From the NCBI GenBank assembly GCA_020025195.1, contig JAHHSN010000005.1:21184-85183 (forward strand): DNA of 64,000 nucleotides. Direction: 5' to 3'. The notes under the pieces are model-generated. The model was not told the DNA's origin. It worked only from the letters and a program-made list of their open reading frames with translations, and did not search any database. Shown piece by piece: positions 50,538 through 59,126 of this stretch. This DNA comes from Angelakisella sp. GTDB taxonomy: Bacteria > Bacillota > Clostridia > Oscillospirales > Ruminococcaceae. The position numbers and the translations under genes were made by a program. Each line of letters starts with the position of its first letter. Position 1 is the stretch's first letter.

Positions 50538-52684
50538 GCGCCGACACCTCCCAACTCATCACCGGAAAGCTGGGAGACCGCGATCTCCCGGTAGGTGGGA
50601 CAGGTTTCCATCAGGGTCTGATGATTCCCCATGCCGACGACCCGTCCTTCCTCCAGCACAATAATCTGCTCGGCGGTGAGGATGGTGGAGACCCGCTGCG
50701 CGACAATGAGCACGGTGGAGTCGTGAAGCTCTTTTTTGAGCGCATTACGGAGCGCCGCGTCGGTCTTATAGTCGAGTGCGGAGAAGGAATCGTCAAAGAG
50801 AAAAATGCGGGGACGCTTTGCAATGGCGCGCGCGATGCAGAGCCGTTGCTTCTGCCCGCCGGAGACATTCCCGCCGCCCTCTGCAATGGGACTTCGGTAG
50901 CCTTCCGGTTTTTCCAGAATAAAGTCCTCCGCCTGCGCAATACGGGCGGCCGTTCTCATCTCCTCCTCGGAGATGAACTCCCCGCCGAAGCGGAGGTTGG
51001 AGCCGATGGTACCGGAAAAGAGCACGCCCTGCTGCGGCACATAGCCAAGAAGACTGCGGAGCTTTTTCTGGCTCATTTCCCGGATGTCCACCCCGTCAAT
51101 GGTGATGCGTCCGCCGGTCACGTCAAAGAAGCGGGGGACGAGCGAAAGAACTGTCGATTTCCCCGAGCCGGTGGAGCCGATGATAGCGGTGGTTGTGCCG
51201 GGCTTTGCCGTAAAGGTGAGATGCGACAAGGCGTCTTCGTCCGCGTCCGGAAAGCGGAAGGAAACGTCCTCAAACCGGAGAACACCTTCCACGTTCCCAA
51301 GGGCGTCATCCTTGGGTTCTTCGGGGTCGCGGATGGCGGGCACGGTCGCAAGAACTTCATTGACCCGTGCCGCGGCAACGCCCGCTCGGGGCAGCATAAT
51401 GGAGACCATCGCGATCATGAGGAACGCCATCACGATCTGCATGGTGTAGGTGATGAAGGCGATGAGGTCGCCGACCTGCATGACGCCGGCGTCAATATTC
51501 CGCCCGCCGAAATAGACGATAAGCACCGAAACGACCCCCATGATGAAGGACATGGCGGGCATCATCACATTCATGACACGGTTGGTAAAAAGCTGGGTCT
51601 TCATGAGGTCGCGGCTCGCTTTGTCAAAGCGCTCCTCCTCATGCTCCTCCCGGCTGAAGGCACGGATGACGCTTACGCCGGTGAGGGTCTCCCGGGAGAC
51701 GAGGTTGAGGCGGTCCACCAGCTTCTGCATGGACTTGAAGCGGGGGAGAGCGGCACTCATGAGGAGGGCGACGAGAGCGAGGGAAGTGCCCACCGCCACG
51801 GCGATGATCCAGCTCATATGGGTGTTGGTGCGTCCCACCATAATAATGCCGCCGATGCCGATGATGGGGGCGTACAGCACCACCCGAAGCATCATCCCGA
51901 CAACCATCTGCATCTGCTGGATGTCATTGGTGGAGCGGGTGATGAGCGACGCGGTGGAAAAACGGTTCATCTCCTCGCTGGAGAAGGAGACCGCCTTGGC
52001 AAAGACGTCCCGCCGCAGGAGATAACCGATCCTGGCGGAGGAGCGCGCAGCAAAAAAGCCCACTGCCACAGCGGCAAGCGACATGAGGAGAGAAATGATC
52101 AGCATTTTACCGCCCTCCCGGAGGAGATAACGGGTCTGGATGTGGGAGGGGGCGATTCCCGCCGCCTGATACTCTGCCTTAATAAAAGGGAGCGCCTTTT
52201 GGAGGAGCATCGGTTCGGCGCCCTCCCCAAGGCCGTCAAGCGCCGCTTCGGCTTCGGCTAAAAGCGTCTCCCCGGAGGCATTGCCGGAGGAAAGGACCGC
52301 TCGAAGCACAGCGGGGGCGTCCTCTCCCGACTCTCCGAGATGAGCGAGGATGAGAAGGGGCGGGGTGAGAAGATCGTCCAGCCGGGCAAGCTCCTCCTTT
52401 TCATGCGTATTTAAGGCGAGGACACCTTCCTCCTTTTCGGAGTAGGCCCCCCGGAGAGCGTCTCCGTCTTCCTCGGAAAGGAGAAGCAGGAGGGTTTCCA
52501 TCGTTTCCTCCCGGAGAAACTCCGGCGTCATATGTTCGACGCCGCCCTGCTGGATGCCGATATCCACAATGTCGGAGGTGTACTGCGGGAGGGCGAGGTC
52601 GCACCACGCCTGCACCCCCAGAAGAAGCAGCACCGAGAGGATCTCCCACTTGATGTGCTTAAGGTAGCGGAGCATTTTCAGCAT
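50534..52684 (-). CDS. ABC exporter half, degenerate ATPase site (heterodimer subunit)
   Basis: 716 residues, longer than its partner. The extra about 150 residues lie between the first two helices (about 50-205, Glu/Leu-rich, starting MTPEFLREETMETLLLL) and would stand outside. ATPase domain: Walker A GSTGSGKSTVLSLVPRF, signature VSGGQKQR, Walker B IFLFDDSFSALD in which Asp replaces the catalytic Glu. That change defines the degenerate site of heterodimeric exporters. Start taken at MLKMLRYLKH, 7 bp inside the end of the MarR gene. The MarR regulator, this subunit and its partner form one operon, so drug or peptide export is likely. Confidence 0.88.
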   Translation of the reverse strand: MLKMLRYLKHIKWEILSVLLLLGVQAWCDLALPQYTSDIVDIGIQQGGVEHMTPEFLREETMETLLLLLSEEDGDALRGAYSEKEEGVLALNTHEKEELARLDDLLTPPLLILAHLGESGEDAPAVLRAVLSSGNASGETLLAEAEAALDGLGEGAEPMLLQKALPFIKAEYQAAGIAPSHIQTRYLLREGGKMLIISLLMSLAAVAVGFFAARSSARIGYLLRRDVFAKAVSFSSEEMNRFSTASLITRSTNDIQQMQMVVGMMLRVVLYAPIIGIGGIIMVGRTNTHMSWIIAVAVGTSLALVALLMSAALPRFKSMQKLVDRLNLVSRETLTGVSVIRAFSREEHEEERFDKASRDLMKTQLFTNRVMNVMMPAMSFIMGVVSVLIVYFGGRNIDAGVMQVGDLIAFITYTMQIVMAFLMIAMVSIMLPRAGVAAARVNEVLATVPAIRDPEEPKDDALGNVEGVLRFEDVSFRFPDADEDALSHLTFTAKPGTTTAIIGSTGSGKSTVLSLVPRFFDVTGGRITIDGVDIREMSQKKLRSLLGYVPQQGVLFSGTIGSNLRFGGEFISEEEMRTAARIAQAEDFILEKPEGYRSPIAEGGGNVSGGQKQRLCIARAIAKRPRIFLFDDSFSALDYKTDAALRNALKKELHDSTVLIVAQRVSTILTAEQIIVLEEGRVVGMGNHQTLMETCPTYREIAVSQLSGDELGGVGA

Positions 52685-53145
52685 ATGCCTTCCTCCTGCA
52701 GAATCGTCTGCGAGAGGTCGGCAAGACGTTCCAGAAGGGCCACAAGCTCCCAGAGATCCTCCTCGCCCATCTCCAAAAAGAGCCGGTTGGTGAAGTGCTC
52801 CAGACGGTCGGCGGTTCCTTGCCAGCACGCCTCTCCGGCCTCCGTTACCGTGACAAAGATATTTCGGCGGTCAGCGGGGTCAATATTCCGGCTGATAAAT
52901 CCTTTCTCCTCCAGCCTCCGCAGGATGCGGGAGACGGCAGGCGGCAGGATGTGCAGATGCTCCGCCAGCTCCGAGGAATAAAGCCCGGCGCTTTCGGGAT
53001 GTTTTCTTTTATGATGGCAGAGCCGGTTGAGACAGAAAAACTCTCCCCGGGTGAGCGCGCTCCCCTCAAAGAGGAGAGACTGCTTCTGCTCTCTTACACG
53101 GAGGAGCGCTTCAAATAAACGCTCCTTGATTTCGGCGTTATCCAT
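52678..53145 (-). CDS. MarR-family regulator of the ABC exporter
   Basis: 155 residues. Winged-helix region (about 50-110): SSELAEHLHILPPAVSRILRRLEEKGFISR followed by the DPADRRNIFVTVTEAG wing. The dimer helices lie at both ends. It leads the operon and overlaps the exporter gene by 7 bp. Palindromic sites upstream of the gene (53172-53191) lie downstream of a near-perfect promoter, the standard position for autorepression. Confidence 0.88.
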   Translation of the reverse strand: MDNAEIKERLFEALLRVREQKQSLLFEGSALTRGEFFCLNRLCHHKRKHPESAGLYSSELAEHLHILPPAVSRILRRLEEKGFISRNIDPADRRNIFVTVTEAGEACWQGTADRLEHFTNRLFLEMGEEDLWELVALLERLADLSQTILQEEGIC

Positions 53146-53171
53146 GGAAAACGGCCTCCTTTGTACCAGAT

Positions 53172-53191
53172 GTTAATATTTAACCATGTTA
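53172..53191. promoter_or_regulatory. MarR operator candidate (overlapping palindromes)
   Basis: GTTAA-TAT-TTAAC (53172-53184) and TAAC-CAT-GTTA (53181-53191) overlap. They lie just downstream of the promoter at 53206-53235 (read leftward), where a bound repressor would block elongation. Confidence 0.5.
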
Positions 53192-53205
53192 TCTATTACC
53201 TACCC

Positions 53206-53235
53206 ATGATAGGACAGAAGGGGAGCACTTGTCAA
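53206..53235 (-). promoter_or_regulatory. Promoter of MarR/ABC exporter operon
   Basis: On the minus strand a perfect TTGACA (53230-53235), 18-bp spacer and TATCAT (53206-53211), about 60 bp before the MarR start. Rightward of it, to 53448, there is only a short GACCGC/GCGGTC hairpin (53260-53290) and no gene. Confidence 0.75.
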
Positions 53236-53448
53236 GAGGGGAGACTTCTCCCAAAGAAAGACCGCCCGCCCGAAACCCAGGTGAGCGGTCATATTATTGT
53301 ATCCAAAAAGCAAGCGATGGGCACATAATTCGGTAAGAATGACTTGGTTGAGAGGGAGATAAGCTCTTCGTTATAAGGAACGGTCCGTCAGTAGTCCCCA
53401 ATAAAGAAAGGGAGGATGTTAGGATGAACGACCGGGTAGGTTATCACA

Positions 53449-53660
53449 ATGGAAATATCCTGCGATGAAAGAGTCATCAAAACGCTGGGAAGCTCCTACA
53501 AAAAGGCTTATTCAGCCTCACTTCACAGCCCTGCTTCCGGCAGATGCACAGCAAGGGGAGTTCCTCTGGCATTCAGCGAGGGCGACACCAAAAGCAGAAT
53601 TAAAAACATACTGAATTATAAAAAGCCCGTCTTCTGGCTGGCGCACCTCTTGCCGAACCG
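53449..53660 (+). pseudogene. BlaR1/M56-family remnant
   Basis: A frame reading MEISCDERVIKTLG, KKAYSASL, GVPLAFSEGDTKSRIKN and ILNYKKPVFW. This is the stretch after the zinc-binding HExxH of BlaR1-type antirepressor peptidases (usual consensus: DxEMxCDExVLxxLG, YAxSLL, PLAFGEGxxKxRIKNILNYKKPxFW). The HExxH helix, the N-terminal membrane helices and the whole sensor domain are absent; upstream and downstream frames show no continuation. It is a short decayed copy between two unrelated operons. No partner BlaI gene is present. Confidence 0.7.
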
Positions 53661-53711
53661 GCAGGAAGCGGAAAGAAATATCTTCGGGCAGGGCTCCGCC
53701 GTACCTGAAAA

Positions 53712-53746
53712 GAAGAAGCACCCCATCCTCGAATGGAGTGCTTTCT
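53712..53746 (-). terminator. Terminator of the serpin operon
   Basis: GCACCCCAT (53718-53726) pairs with ATGGAGTGC (53733-53741) with one mismatch. On the minus strand it runs into TTCTTCTTTT. It lies 17 bp after the last serpin stop. Confidence 0.7.
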
Positions 53747-53757
53747 GGGTTTGCCTG

Positions 53758-55029
53758 TTAAAAGGGGTTCATCATGGTTCCGATAAAGAGCGGCATGGCG
53801 TTCTCGGCATCGACCACCAGATAGAGGAAGGGACGGTTCAGCTCCACCTGCCGGGGCGGCTCCTCCGGGCACATGGCAGTGGCCTTATCCATCTCCACCG
53901 CGGTGGCGGCGCCGGCGCGGGTGCCCTTCTCCCCCAGGGAGAGATAGGTGCGGTGCAGAACCCGGCTCATATAGGTGTTTTCCAGGGGGTCGGCGCTGTG
54001 GCCGAGGGCGGAAAAGTCCGCCGTGTCGGGGTCAAAGGCCGTCGGCATGCCCAGCGCTTTCAGGGCGTCATTGAGGGTCAGGGAGCTTTCGGTCTCAAAC
54101 TTTGGAACGGTGGCGATGACCTCCTCCCCGGAGGGGGAAAGAATCAGCTTTTGCAGCTCCTCCCCGGTGAGGGAAGCGACCAACTCCTCCACCGTCTGTC
54201 CCTCCCGGGGCAGCAGCCCCACAAAGGCGTATTTTCCGTTTCGGTAGGGCTTCAGGAAGCCGGTGGCGTGCTCATTTTCCAGATAGTTCCACTCAGAGGA
54301 GGTGAGATAGGTGCCGAGGGCTTCGGTTCCGTCCTCCTTATAAAAGGGGGAATTTTCCCGCACGGAGGGCTTCTCATAGGGCGTTTCCCATTCCGCGTCA
54401 AAGGCGAGGGCGTTGACCAGATACATCACGGTGTCCTTCTGCACCTCGTCGATGATGGCGGGAATCATGCCGTCGGTCTGCTCCTTCACCCAATGATTGA
54501 TGGCGTCGGCGGTTTCGGGGCCCATCGGGACCGCATAAAGCCCCGCTCGGTAGAAGGAGGCGTTCGTTTCGAGGAACTCCTTTTCTACCGTATAATCCTT
54601 CTGGTCGGTGAACCAGATGGAGTTCGCGAGACGGAGGGCATAGCCGTCCTCCTTGGGGATGCGGGAGGAATAGAAGGAGAGATAGCAGTTGAGGTCGGTG
54701 ATTCGGGCACCGAGCACCTTTTCCATTTCCGCCAGAGTTTCGCCCTCGGCGCCGTTTGCCGTCATGGAAAGGGCATACAGAACGGAAAGAGGGGAGAGCA
54801 GGGTGCTTTTTCCGGGGACCTTGGTATTTTGGAGCAGCCCGAGAGCGAAATCCATGGCAAAGTGTTCATTGGGAATGGCGGGCGGCCCCGCGTAGCAGAT
54901 GACCCGTTCGGGGACTTCGGCCATGAGGTCCCGGGGCGCTGCGGGAGCTTCTCCGCAGCCGGAGAGCGAAAAGACAGCAGCAACGGCCATCAGAGCGGGC
55001 AGCAGCCGCCGTAAGAAGATGTTTTTCAT
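53758..55029 (-). CDS. Serpin lipoprotein 1
   Basis: 423 residues, full serpin length. Lipobox SLSGC then the serpin fold: LSPLSVLYALSMTANGAEGETLAEM early, NSIWFTDQKDY, VLYLVNALAFDAEWETPY-like core, and the hinge TYLSLGEKGTRAGAATAV followed by the loop EMDKATAMCPEEPPRQVE and LNRPFLYLVVDAENAMPLFIG. Counting from the hinge Gly as P15, P1-P1' fall at Ala-Thr (about), suggesting an elastase-like target. It traps serine proteases outside the cell. It is cotranscribed with the second serpin, 18 bp away. Confidence 0.93.
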   Translation of the reverse strand: MKNIFLRRLLPALMAVAAVFSLSGCGEAPAAPRDLMAEVPERVICYAGPPAIPNEHFAMDFALGLLQNTKVPGKSTLLSPLSVLYALSMTANGAEGETLAEMEKVLGARITDLNCYLSFYSSRIPKEDGYALRLANSIWFTDQKDYTVEKEFLETNASFYRAGLYAVPMGPETADAINHWVKEQTDGMIPAIIDEVQKDTVMYLVNALAFDAEWETPYEKPSVRENSPFYKEDGTEALGTYLTSSEWNYLENEHATGFLKPYRNGKYAFVGLLPREGQTVEELVASLTGEELQKLILSPSGEEVIATVPKFETESSLTLNDALKALGMPTAFDPDTADFSALGHSADPLENTYMSRVLHRTYLSLGEKGTRAGAATAVEMDKATAMCPEEPPRQVELNRPFLYLVVDAENAMPLFIGTMMNPF

Positions 55030-55047
55030 AATGACTCCTTTTCTTGG

Positions 55048-56301
55048 TCAGCGGGTGGGGTCCATCATTGTCCCGATGAAGAAGGGGACCTTTTGTTCCC
55101 GGTCAATGAGAAGATAGAGGAAGGGTCGGTCCAGATGGACCTCCTTAGGCTTTTCCTGCTCCACGGGGGCGGATTCCGGGCAGACGACCGCCGTAGCAGC
55201 ACCGGCCCGGGTTCCCTTTTCCCCAAGGGAGAGATAGGTCTTATGGATGACCTCTCCGATATAGATACTGTTCTTGGGACAGCCGTCTCCCAGAAGACGG
55301 GAGAAGTCGGCTTTTGCGGAGTCAAAGGCATCCGTCACGCCCAGCCGGACGAGCGGCTCCACGAGGTCAAAGCTGCTTTCGGTCTCAAATTTGGGAATGG
55401 AGGTGAGACATTCCTTTTCGCTGTCCTCAAAGAGGAGTGCCGAAAGGGCTGCTCCGTCCAGAGACTGAAGAAGCTCCTGCGGGGTCATTCCCTCCCGGGG
55501 CAGCAGGGCGACAAAGTCATAGCCGCCGTTATAGCGCTTTTGGAAGCCGGTGCAGTTCTCATTTTCAAGATAGCTGTACTCCCGCCCCCAAAGGAAGCCG
55601 GTGGTGACCTTTTCCCCGTTTGAGAGGGTAAATTCCCCGTCCCAGACCTGATTTTCATCATAGGGGTCTTCCCATTCCGCCTCAAAGGCGAGGGCGTTGA
55701 GGAGCACCATAAAGACATCGGGCTTGAGGTCATTGAGAATGGCGGGGATCATGCCGTCGGTCTTTTCCTTGACCCAGCGGTTCATTTCCCGCAGCGTCCC
55801 TTTGTCAAAGGGCGCCTTGCAGAGAGCCGCATCATAATAGTCGGCGTTGAGGGAGAGAAATTCAGGGCGCACCGTGAGGTCACTCTGATCGTTCAGCCAG
55901 ATGGAATTCGCGAGGGAGAGCTTTGCGGTTTCCCCCTGCGGGAGGGCGGCGCGGTACAGGGCAAGGATGCTGTTCAGTTCGGAAAGCTCCATCCCAAAGA
56001 GGGTTTCCAGCTGGGTGCGGGTTTCGCCATCGGTGCCGTTTGCCGTCATGGCAAGAGCCAAGAGCACCGAAAGCGGGGAGAGAAGGGTGTTTTCGGTTCC
56101 CTCATCGGCGGCCTTCATCAGGCGCAGCCCAAAGTCCACGGCGGGGAGGGTCTCCTCCCCGGAGAGCGCGTGAAGCGGGAGGGAGGTCTGCGGCTCAATG
56201 CCCTCCATGAGATTCTGCGGCGGCTGGCTGCCGCAGCCGGCGATGGGAAGAAGCAGTGCGGCGATAAGGAGCAGGGAGAGTATTTTTTTCATTCTTTTCA
56301 T
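55048..56301 (-). CDS. Serpin lipoprotein 2
   Basis: 417 residues. Lipobox PIAGC, then the same serpin landmarks: LLSPLSVLLALAMTANGTDGETRTQ, NSIWLNDQSDL, VFMVLLNALAFEAEWEDPYDE, hinge TYLSLGEKGTRAGAATAV, loop VCPESAPVEQEKPKEV and LDRPFLYLLIDREQKVPFFIG. With the hinge Gly as P15, P1-P1' would be Ser-Ala. Close to serpin 1 in sequence, so a recent duplication. It starts 4 bp inside the anti-sigma-like gene. The first Met (MKRMKK) is chosen over the next, three codons later; either is possible. Confidence 0.93.
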   Translation of the reverse strand: MKRMKKILSLLLIAALLLPIAGCGSQPPQNLMEGIEPQTSLPLHALSGEETLPAVDFGLRLMKAADEGTENTLLSPLSVLLALAMTANGTDGETRTQLETLFGMELSELNSILALYRAALPQGETAKLSLANSIWLNDQSDLTVRPEFLSLNADYYDAALCKAPFDKGTLREMNRWVKEKTDGMIPAILNDLKPDVFMVLLNALAFEAEWEDPYDENQVWDGEFTLSNGEKVTTGFLWGREYSYLENENCTGFQKRYNGGYDFVALLPREGMTPQELLQSLDGAALSALLFEDSEKECLTSIPKFETESSFDLVEPLVRLGVTDAFDSAKADFSRLLGDGCPKNSIYIGEVIHKTYLSLGEKGTRAGAATAVVCPESAPVEQEKPKEVHLDRPFLYLLIDREQKVPFFIGTMMDPTR

Positions 56302-57350
56302 CCTTTCTTCGGTTCAAGGGAGAGAATCTGCGGAGCAGCGAGCGTGCGGAGGAAGGCGGGCTCGCCCCGGTAGGAGACGGTCATTTCCTCACCGAATACG
56401 TCGCCCTCCGGCATCCGGTCGGGGAGAAGAAGCGTCAGGACGGGGCCTTCCTTGGGGGTAAGACCGATGACCCCGGCGGCGGGGTCGAGGACGGAGACGG
56501 TCCCGGTCACGGTGCGGATTCCGGGGACGGTTTCGGGCGCGATGAGGTTGCGGAGAAGGGCGAGGAATTCCTCATCGGCAAGGCCCGAGGCAGCGAGCCG
56601 CCAGCAAAGCCCCTCCTGCGTCCATTCAAGATATAAGGTTTCGGCGTCGTCCTTGGTGTAAGAGAAAATGACAAGCTCCCGTCCGTTTATATTGGTAAAG
56701 GCAAGCTTCGGCGGGAGGGCAAGCGGCAGGGTGTAGCTCGGCAGGCAGAGAGAGGACTCCTTGGAAAGCGCGACACTCACTGTCTTGCCGCCGCCCTCAT
56801 AGAGAAAGCGGTTCTGGTCGAGGAGTACCTTGCCGTTCTGCCGGAGGAGGCTGTACTCCTCCTCCCGAAGCGTAAGGCCCATTTCCGGCAGGAGGGGCGA
56901 GAGCGGCAGGGAGACGCCGTAATACTCGGCAAGCGCTTTGGCCTGAAGGGGGACGACGTCTCCGGGGTCAATCATGGTCATGGCGGCTTCGGGGACCAGG
57001 GGGGCGCTTTCCAGCCGGTTGAGCGCCGGGAGCGTGCCGGAATCGGGGACCTGCCCCTTCTCGGGTTTGTCATGGAAGGCACTGCTGTCTTCGTTTTCCT
57101 TTTCGATGGCGGCCTCCTGCATCCCGGGATCCGGTGGGGAGCCGGGCGTAGCAGGGGCCTCATCCAGGAAACCACCGTCGGTCCAGAGGGCAAAGGCGGC
57201 CGTTGCCAGCAGCATAAGGGAGGCGGCGATGGGGAGAACGCGTCTGAGAGAAAGCCCCGCCTTGGGGCGGGCAGAGGACGCCTCGGCGGCCTCCTCAATA
57301 TATTCCGTGCGGATGTTTCCGACGGCGGTGGAAAGATCTTCCCGTTTCAT
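56298..57350 (-). CDS. Anti-sigma-like membrane protein
   Basis: 350 residues. Cytoplasmic N-terminus with the shared NIRTEYIEEA stretch, one membrane helix (about 35-52, VLPIAASLMLLATAAFAL) and an acidic outer domain. The C-terminal part contains TGTVSVLDPAAGVIGLTPKEGPVLTLLL, a small beta domain. Start set at MKREDLS because the 4-bp overlap with the sigma gene puts it there; the frame extends upstream through the sigma gene. It probably restrains the sigma factor and, because the serpins follow, links their expression to an outside signal. Confidence 0.7.
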   Translation of the reverse strand: MKREDLSTAVGNIRTEYIEEAAEASSARPKAGLSLRRVLPIAASLMLLATAAFALWTDGGFLDEAPATPGSPPDPGMQEAAIEKENEDSSAFHDKPEKGQVPDSGTLPALNRLESAPLVPEAAMTMIDPGDVVPLQAKALAEYYGVSLPLSPLLPEMGLTLREEEYSLLRQNGKVLLDQNRFLYEGGGKTVSVALSKESSLCLPSYTLPLALPPKLAFTNINGRELVIFSYTKDDAETLYLEWTQEGLCWRLAASGLADEEFLALLRNLIAPETVPGIRTVTGTVSVLDPAAGVIGLTPKEGPVLTLLLPDRMPEGDVFGEEMTVSYRGEPAFLRTLAAPQILSLEPKKG

Positions 57351-57907
57351 AGAGTGATTCCCTCCTTTTGGAGAAGTAAGCGGAGCTTTTGGCGCAGGCG
57401 GCCCAGCCGTGCCGAGACGGTGTTGGGCTTCCGGCGGCAGGCGGCGGCCAGCTCCTGCACCGAGTCGCCGTACCAGTAGCGCCGCACAAAGAGCACCCGA
57501 TCCTCGGGGGAAAGGGTTTCGAGGAAGCGATCGAGGAGCGCGGTCAGCTCCCCGGCGGAAAAGCTTTCCTCCACGCCGTCCGGGGAGGGAAGACACGCCT
57601 CCAGCTCCTCCAGCGCCACGTCATAGCGGCTGTTACGCTTTTGGGCGGCGGAATGGTGATACTTTGCGGTGGCAATGTTGCGGACGATGCGATAGAGATA
57701 GGTTCTTAAGGGGTCGGGTTCTTGGGGCGGAACGGTATTCCAGACGGCGAGATAGGCGTCATTGACACTTTCCTCTGCGTCCTCTGGGCTTCCTAATATA
57801 TTAAGAGCGATGCGGTGGCAGCCTTTTTCATACTTTTCGGCAAGCTCCCGAACGGCATGCTCCGAGCGCTCCCGAAAAAGTCTTACGATCATGGGGTCAT
57901 CCATCAT
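57347..57907 (-). CDS. ECF-type RNA polymerase sigma factor
   Basis: 186 residues. Region 2 core GSPEDAEESVNDAYLAVWNTVPP and region 4 core SVQELAAACRRKPNTVSARLGRLRQKLRLLLQ. Related to the two other ECF factors of this window. It leads the unit sigma/anti-sigma-like/serpin 2/serpin 1. A minus-strand TATAAT lies near 57,992-57,997 upstream of the start, and no ECF-type -10 is obvious. Confidence 0.88.
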   Translation of the reverse strand: MMDDPMIVRLFRERSEHAVRELAEKYEKGCHRIALNILGSPEDAEESVNDAYLAVWNTVPPQEPDPLRTYLYRIVRNIATAKYHHSAAQKRNSRYDVALEELEACLPSPDGVEESFSAGELTALLDRFLETLSPEDRVLFVRRYWYGDSVQELAAACRRKPNTVSARLGRLRQKLRLLLQKEGITL

Positions 57908-58104
57908 GCGGAAATTCCTCCCTTCTCCCTTAACTATGAACTATAAAACGGCGGCGGAATGTGACAGCCGTGTGGAAATTTCTTTCTCACATTATAGCGG
58001 TTCTTACCGTGCCCGTCCATTTCCTTTGCCAGCCTCCGCCTTATCTACCAAATAATTCTTCCCCGTTTTGTGCAAAATGGAGAAACCTTCCCATCACCCT
58101 CGCA

Positions 58105-58132
58105 TTGAGGGGCGTTTCCCCGCTATTATAAT
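58105..58132 (+). promoter_or_regulatory. Promoter of LysR-family gene
   Basis: TTGAGG (58105-58110), 16-bp spacer, perfect TATAAT (58127-58132), about 39 bp before the start codon. Confidence 0.6.
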
Positions 58133-58171
58133 AGAATAGATGCACTTCCCTCAGGAAAGGAACGATCTTTT

Positions 58172-59080
58172 ATGCTGGATATCAGTCTTAAGCAGCTGGA
58201 AGCCTTCGCGGCGGTTGCCCGCACCCAAAGTTTTACCGAGGCGGCGGAGCGGCTCTTTCTCAGCCAGTCCACCGTCAGCACGCACATCAGCAAGCTGGAA
58301 GCCTCCCTTGGCTGCAGGCTCTTTCGGCGCGGGGCGGGGAACAAGCCCACGCTGACCGCCGAGGGAGAGCGGGTCTACCGGGAAGCCGAGGAGATCCTGG
58401 AGCACTGCGAGCAGCTCTGCGGCATGAGGGAGGAGAACACCTGCCTTCGGCTGGGGGCCTCCACCGTACCGGGGAAATACCTCTTTCCGGCGCTGATGTC
58501 CGGCTTTTTGGTACACTACCCGGAGAGCAAATATCAGCTCTATAACGGCAACAGCGGCGAGATCCACAGCCTTCTTGAGAGCGGGAAGATCCGTCTGGGA
58601 CTGGTGGGGGAGAGGCTGGAGGACAAGGACTTTCGTTATGAGGCCATTGCCCGGGACCGCCTTGTTTTCATCACTCCCAATGTGGAGCCGTACCGTTCCC
58701 TCCTTAAAAAAGGCATCTCCGGCGAGGCGCTGCTTGGGGAGCCTTTCCTTTTGCGGGAGAAGGAATCCGGCACCCGCCGCTTCTTTGAGGCCTATCTTGC
58801 CGGGCGGGGATTTCTTCCGGAGCAGCTTCATGTGGTCGCGGAGATGAACGACACCGAGGTCATCAAGGCGTCGGTCATGCAGGGGATGGGTATTGCAGTA
58901 ATTTCCGAGCTTGCGGTGCGGGAGGAACGGAAGGAGAAGAAGATTCTCACCTTTGATCTGGAAGCCGACGGCACCTTCCGCAATATCTACCTTTCTTACC
59001 GGAAGGATACGGCATTCACCCGTATGGAGGAGGACTTTCTCCGCTTTGTGAGAGAACAGGGCGGTCTCGGCAGGCTCTAA
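58172..59080 (+). CDS. LysR-family transcriptional regulator
   Basis: 302 residues. N-terminal helix-turn-helix (about 5-65) LKQLEAFAAVARTQSFTEAAERLFLSQSTVSTHISKLE, represented here by SFTEAAERLFLSQSTVS, then the LysR effector domain (about 90-300) with LRLGASTVPGKYLFP at its start. The effector-domain opening resembles regulators of the CysB/CysL/selenium-linked group. It stands 113 bp upstream of pstS on the same strand; a link to phosphate uptake is possible but only positional. Confidence 0.88.
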   Translation: MLDISLKQLEAFAAVARTQSFTEAAERLFLSQSTVSTHISKLEASLGCRLFRRGAGNKPTLTAEGERVYREAEEILEHCEQLCGMREENTCLRLGASTVPGKYLFPALMSGFLVHYPESKYQLYNGNSGEIHSLLESGKIRLGLVGERLEDKDFRYEAIARDRLVFITPNVEPYRSLLKKGISGEALLGEPFLLREKESGTRRFFEAYLAGRGFLPEQLHVVAEMNDTEVIKASVMQGMGIAVISELAVREERKEKKILTFDLEADGTFRNIYLSYRKDTAFTRMEEDFLRFVREQGGLGRL

Positions 59081-59126
59081 TATTGATAAAATCGATAACA
59101 CGTTATTCTTCATGGAGAATATGTAT

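Noticed and set aside
53661..55014. Continuation of the BlaR1-like frame across the serpin gene
   Set aside because: Only the first about 65 codons resemble BlaR1; the rest is complementary to serpin 1, so only the remnant was kept.
57920..58060. ECF promoter before the third sigma gene
   Set aside because: A TGTCAC element is present but no CGTC-type -10 lies at a suitable distance; only a sigma-A-like TATAAT is seen.
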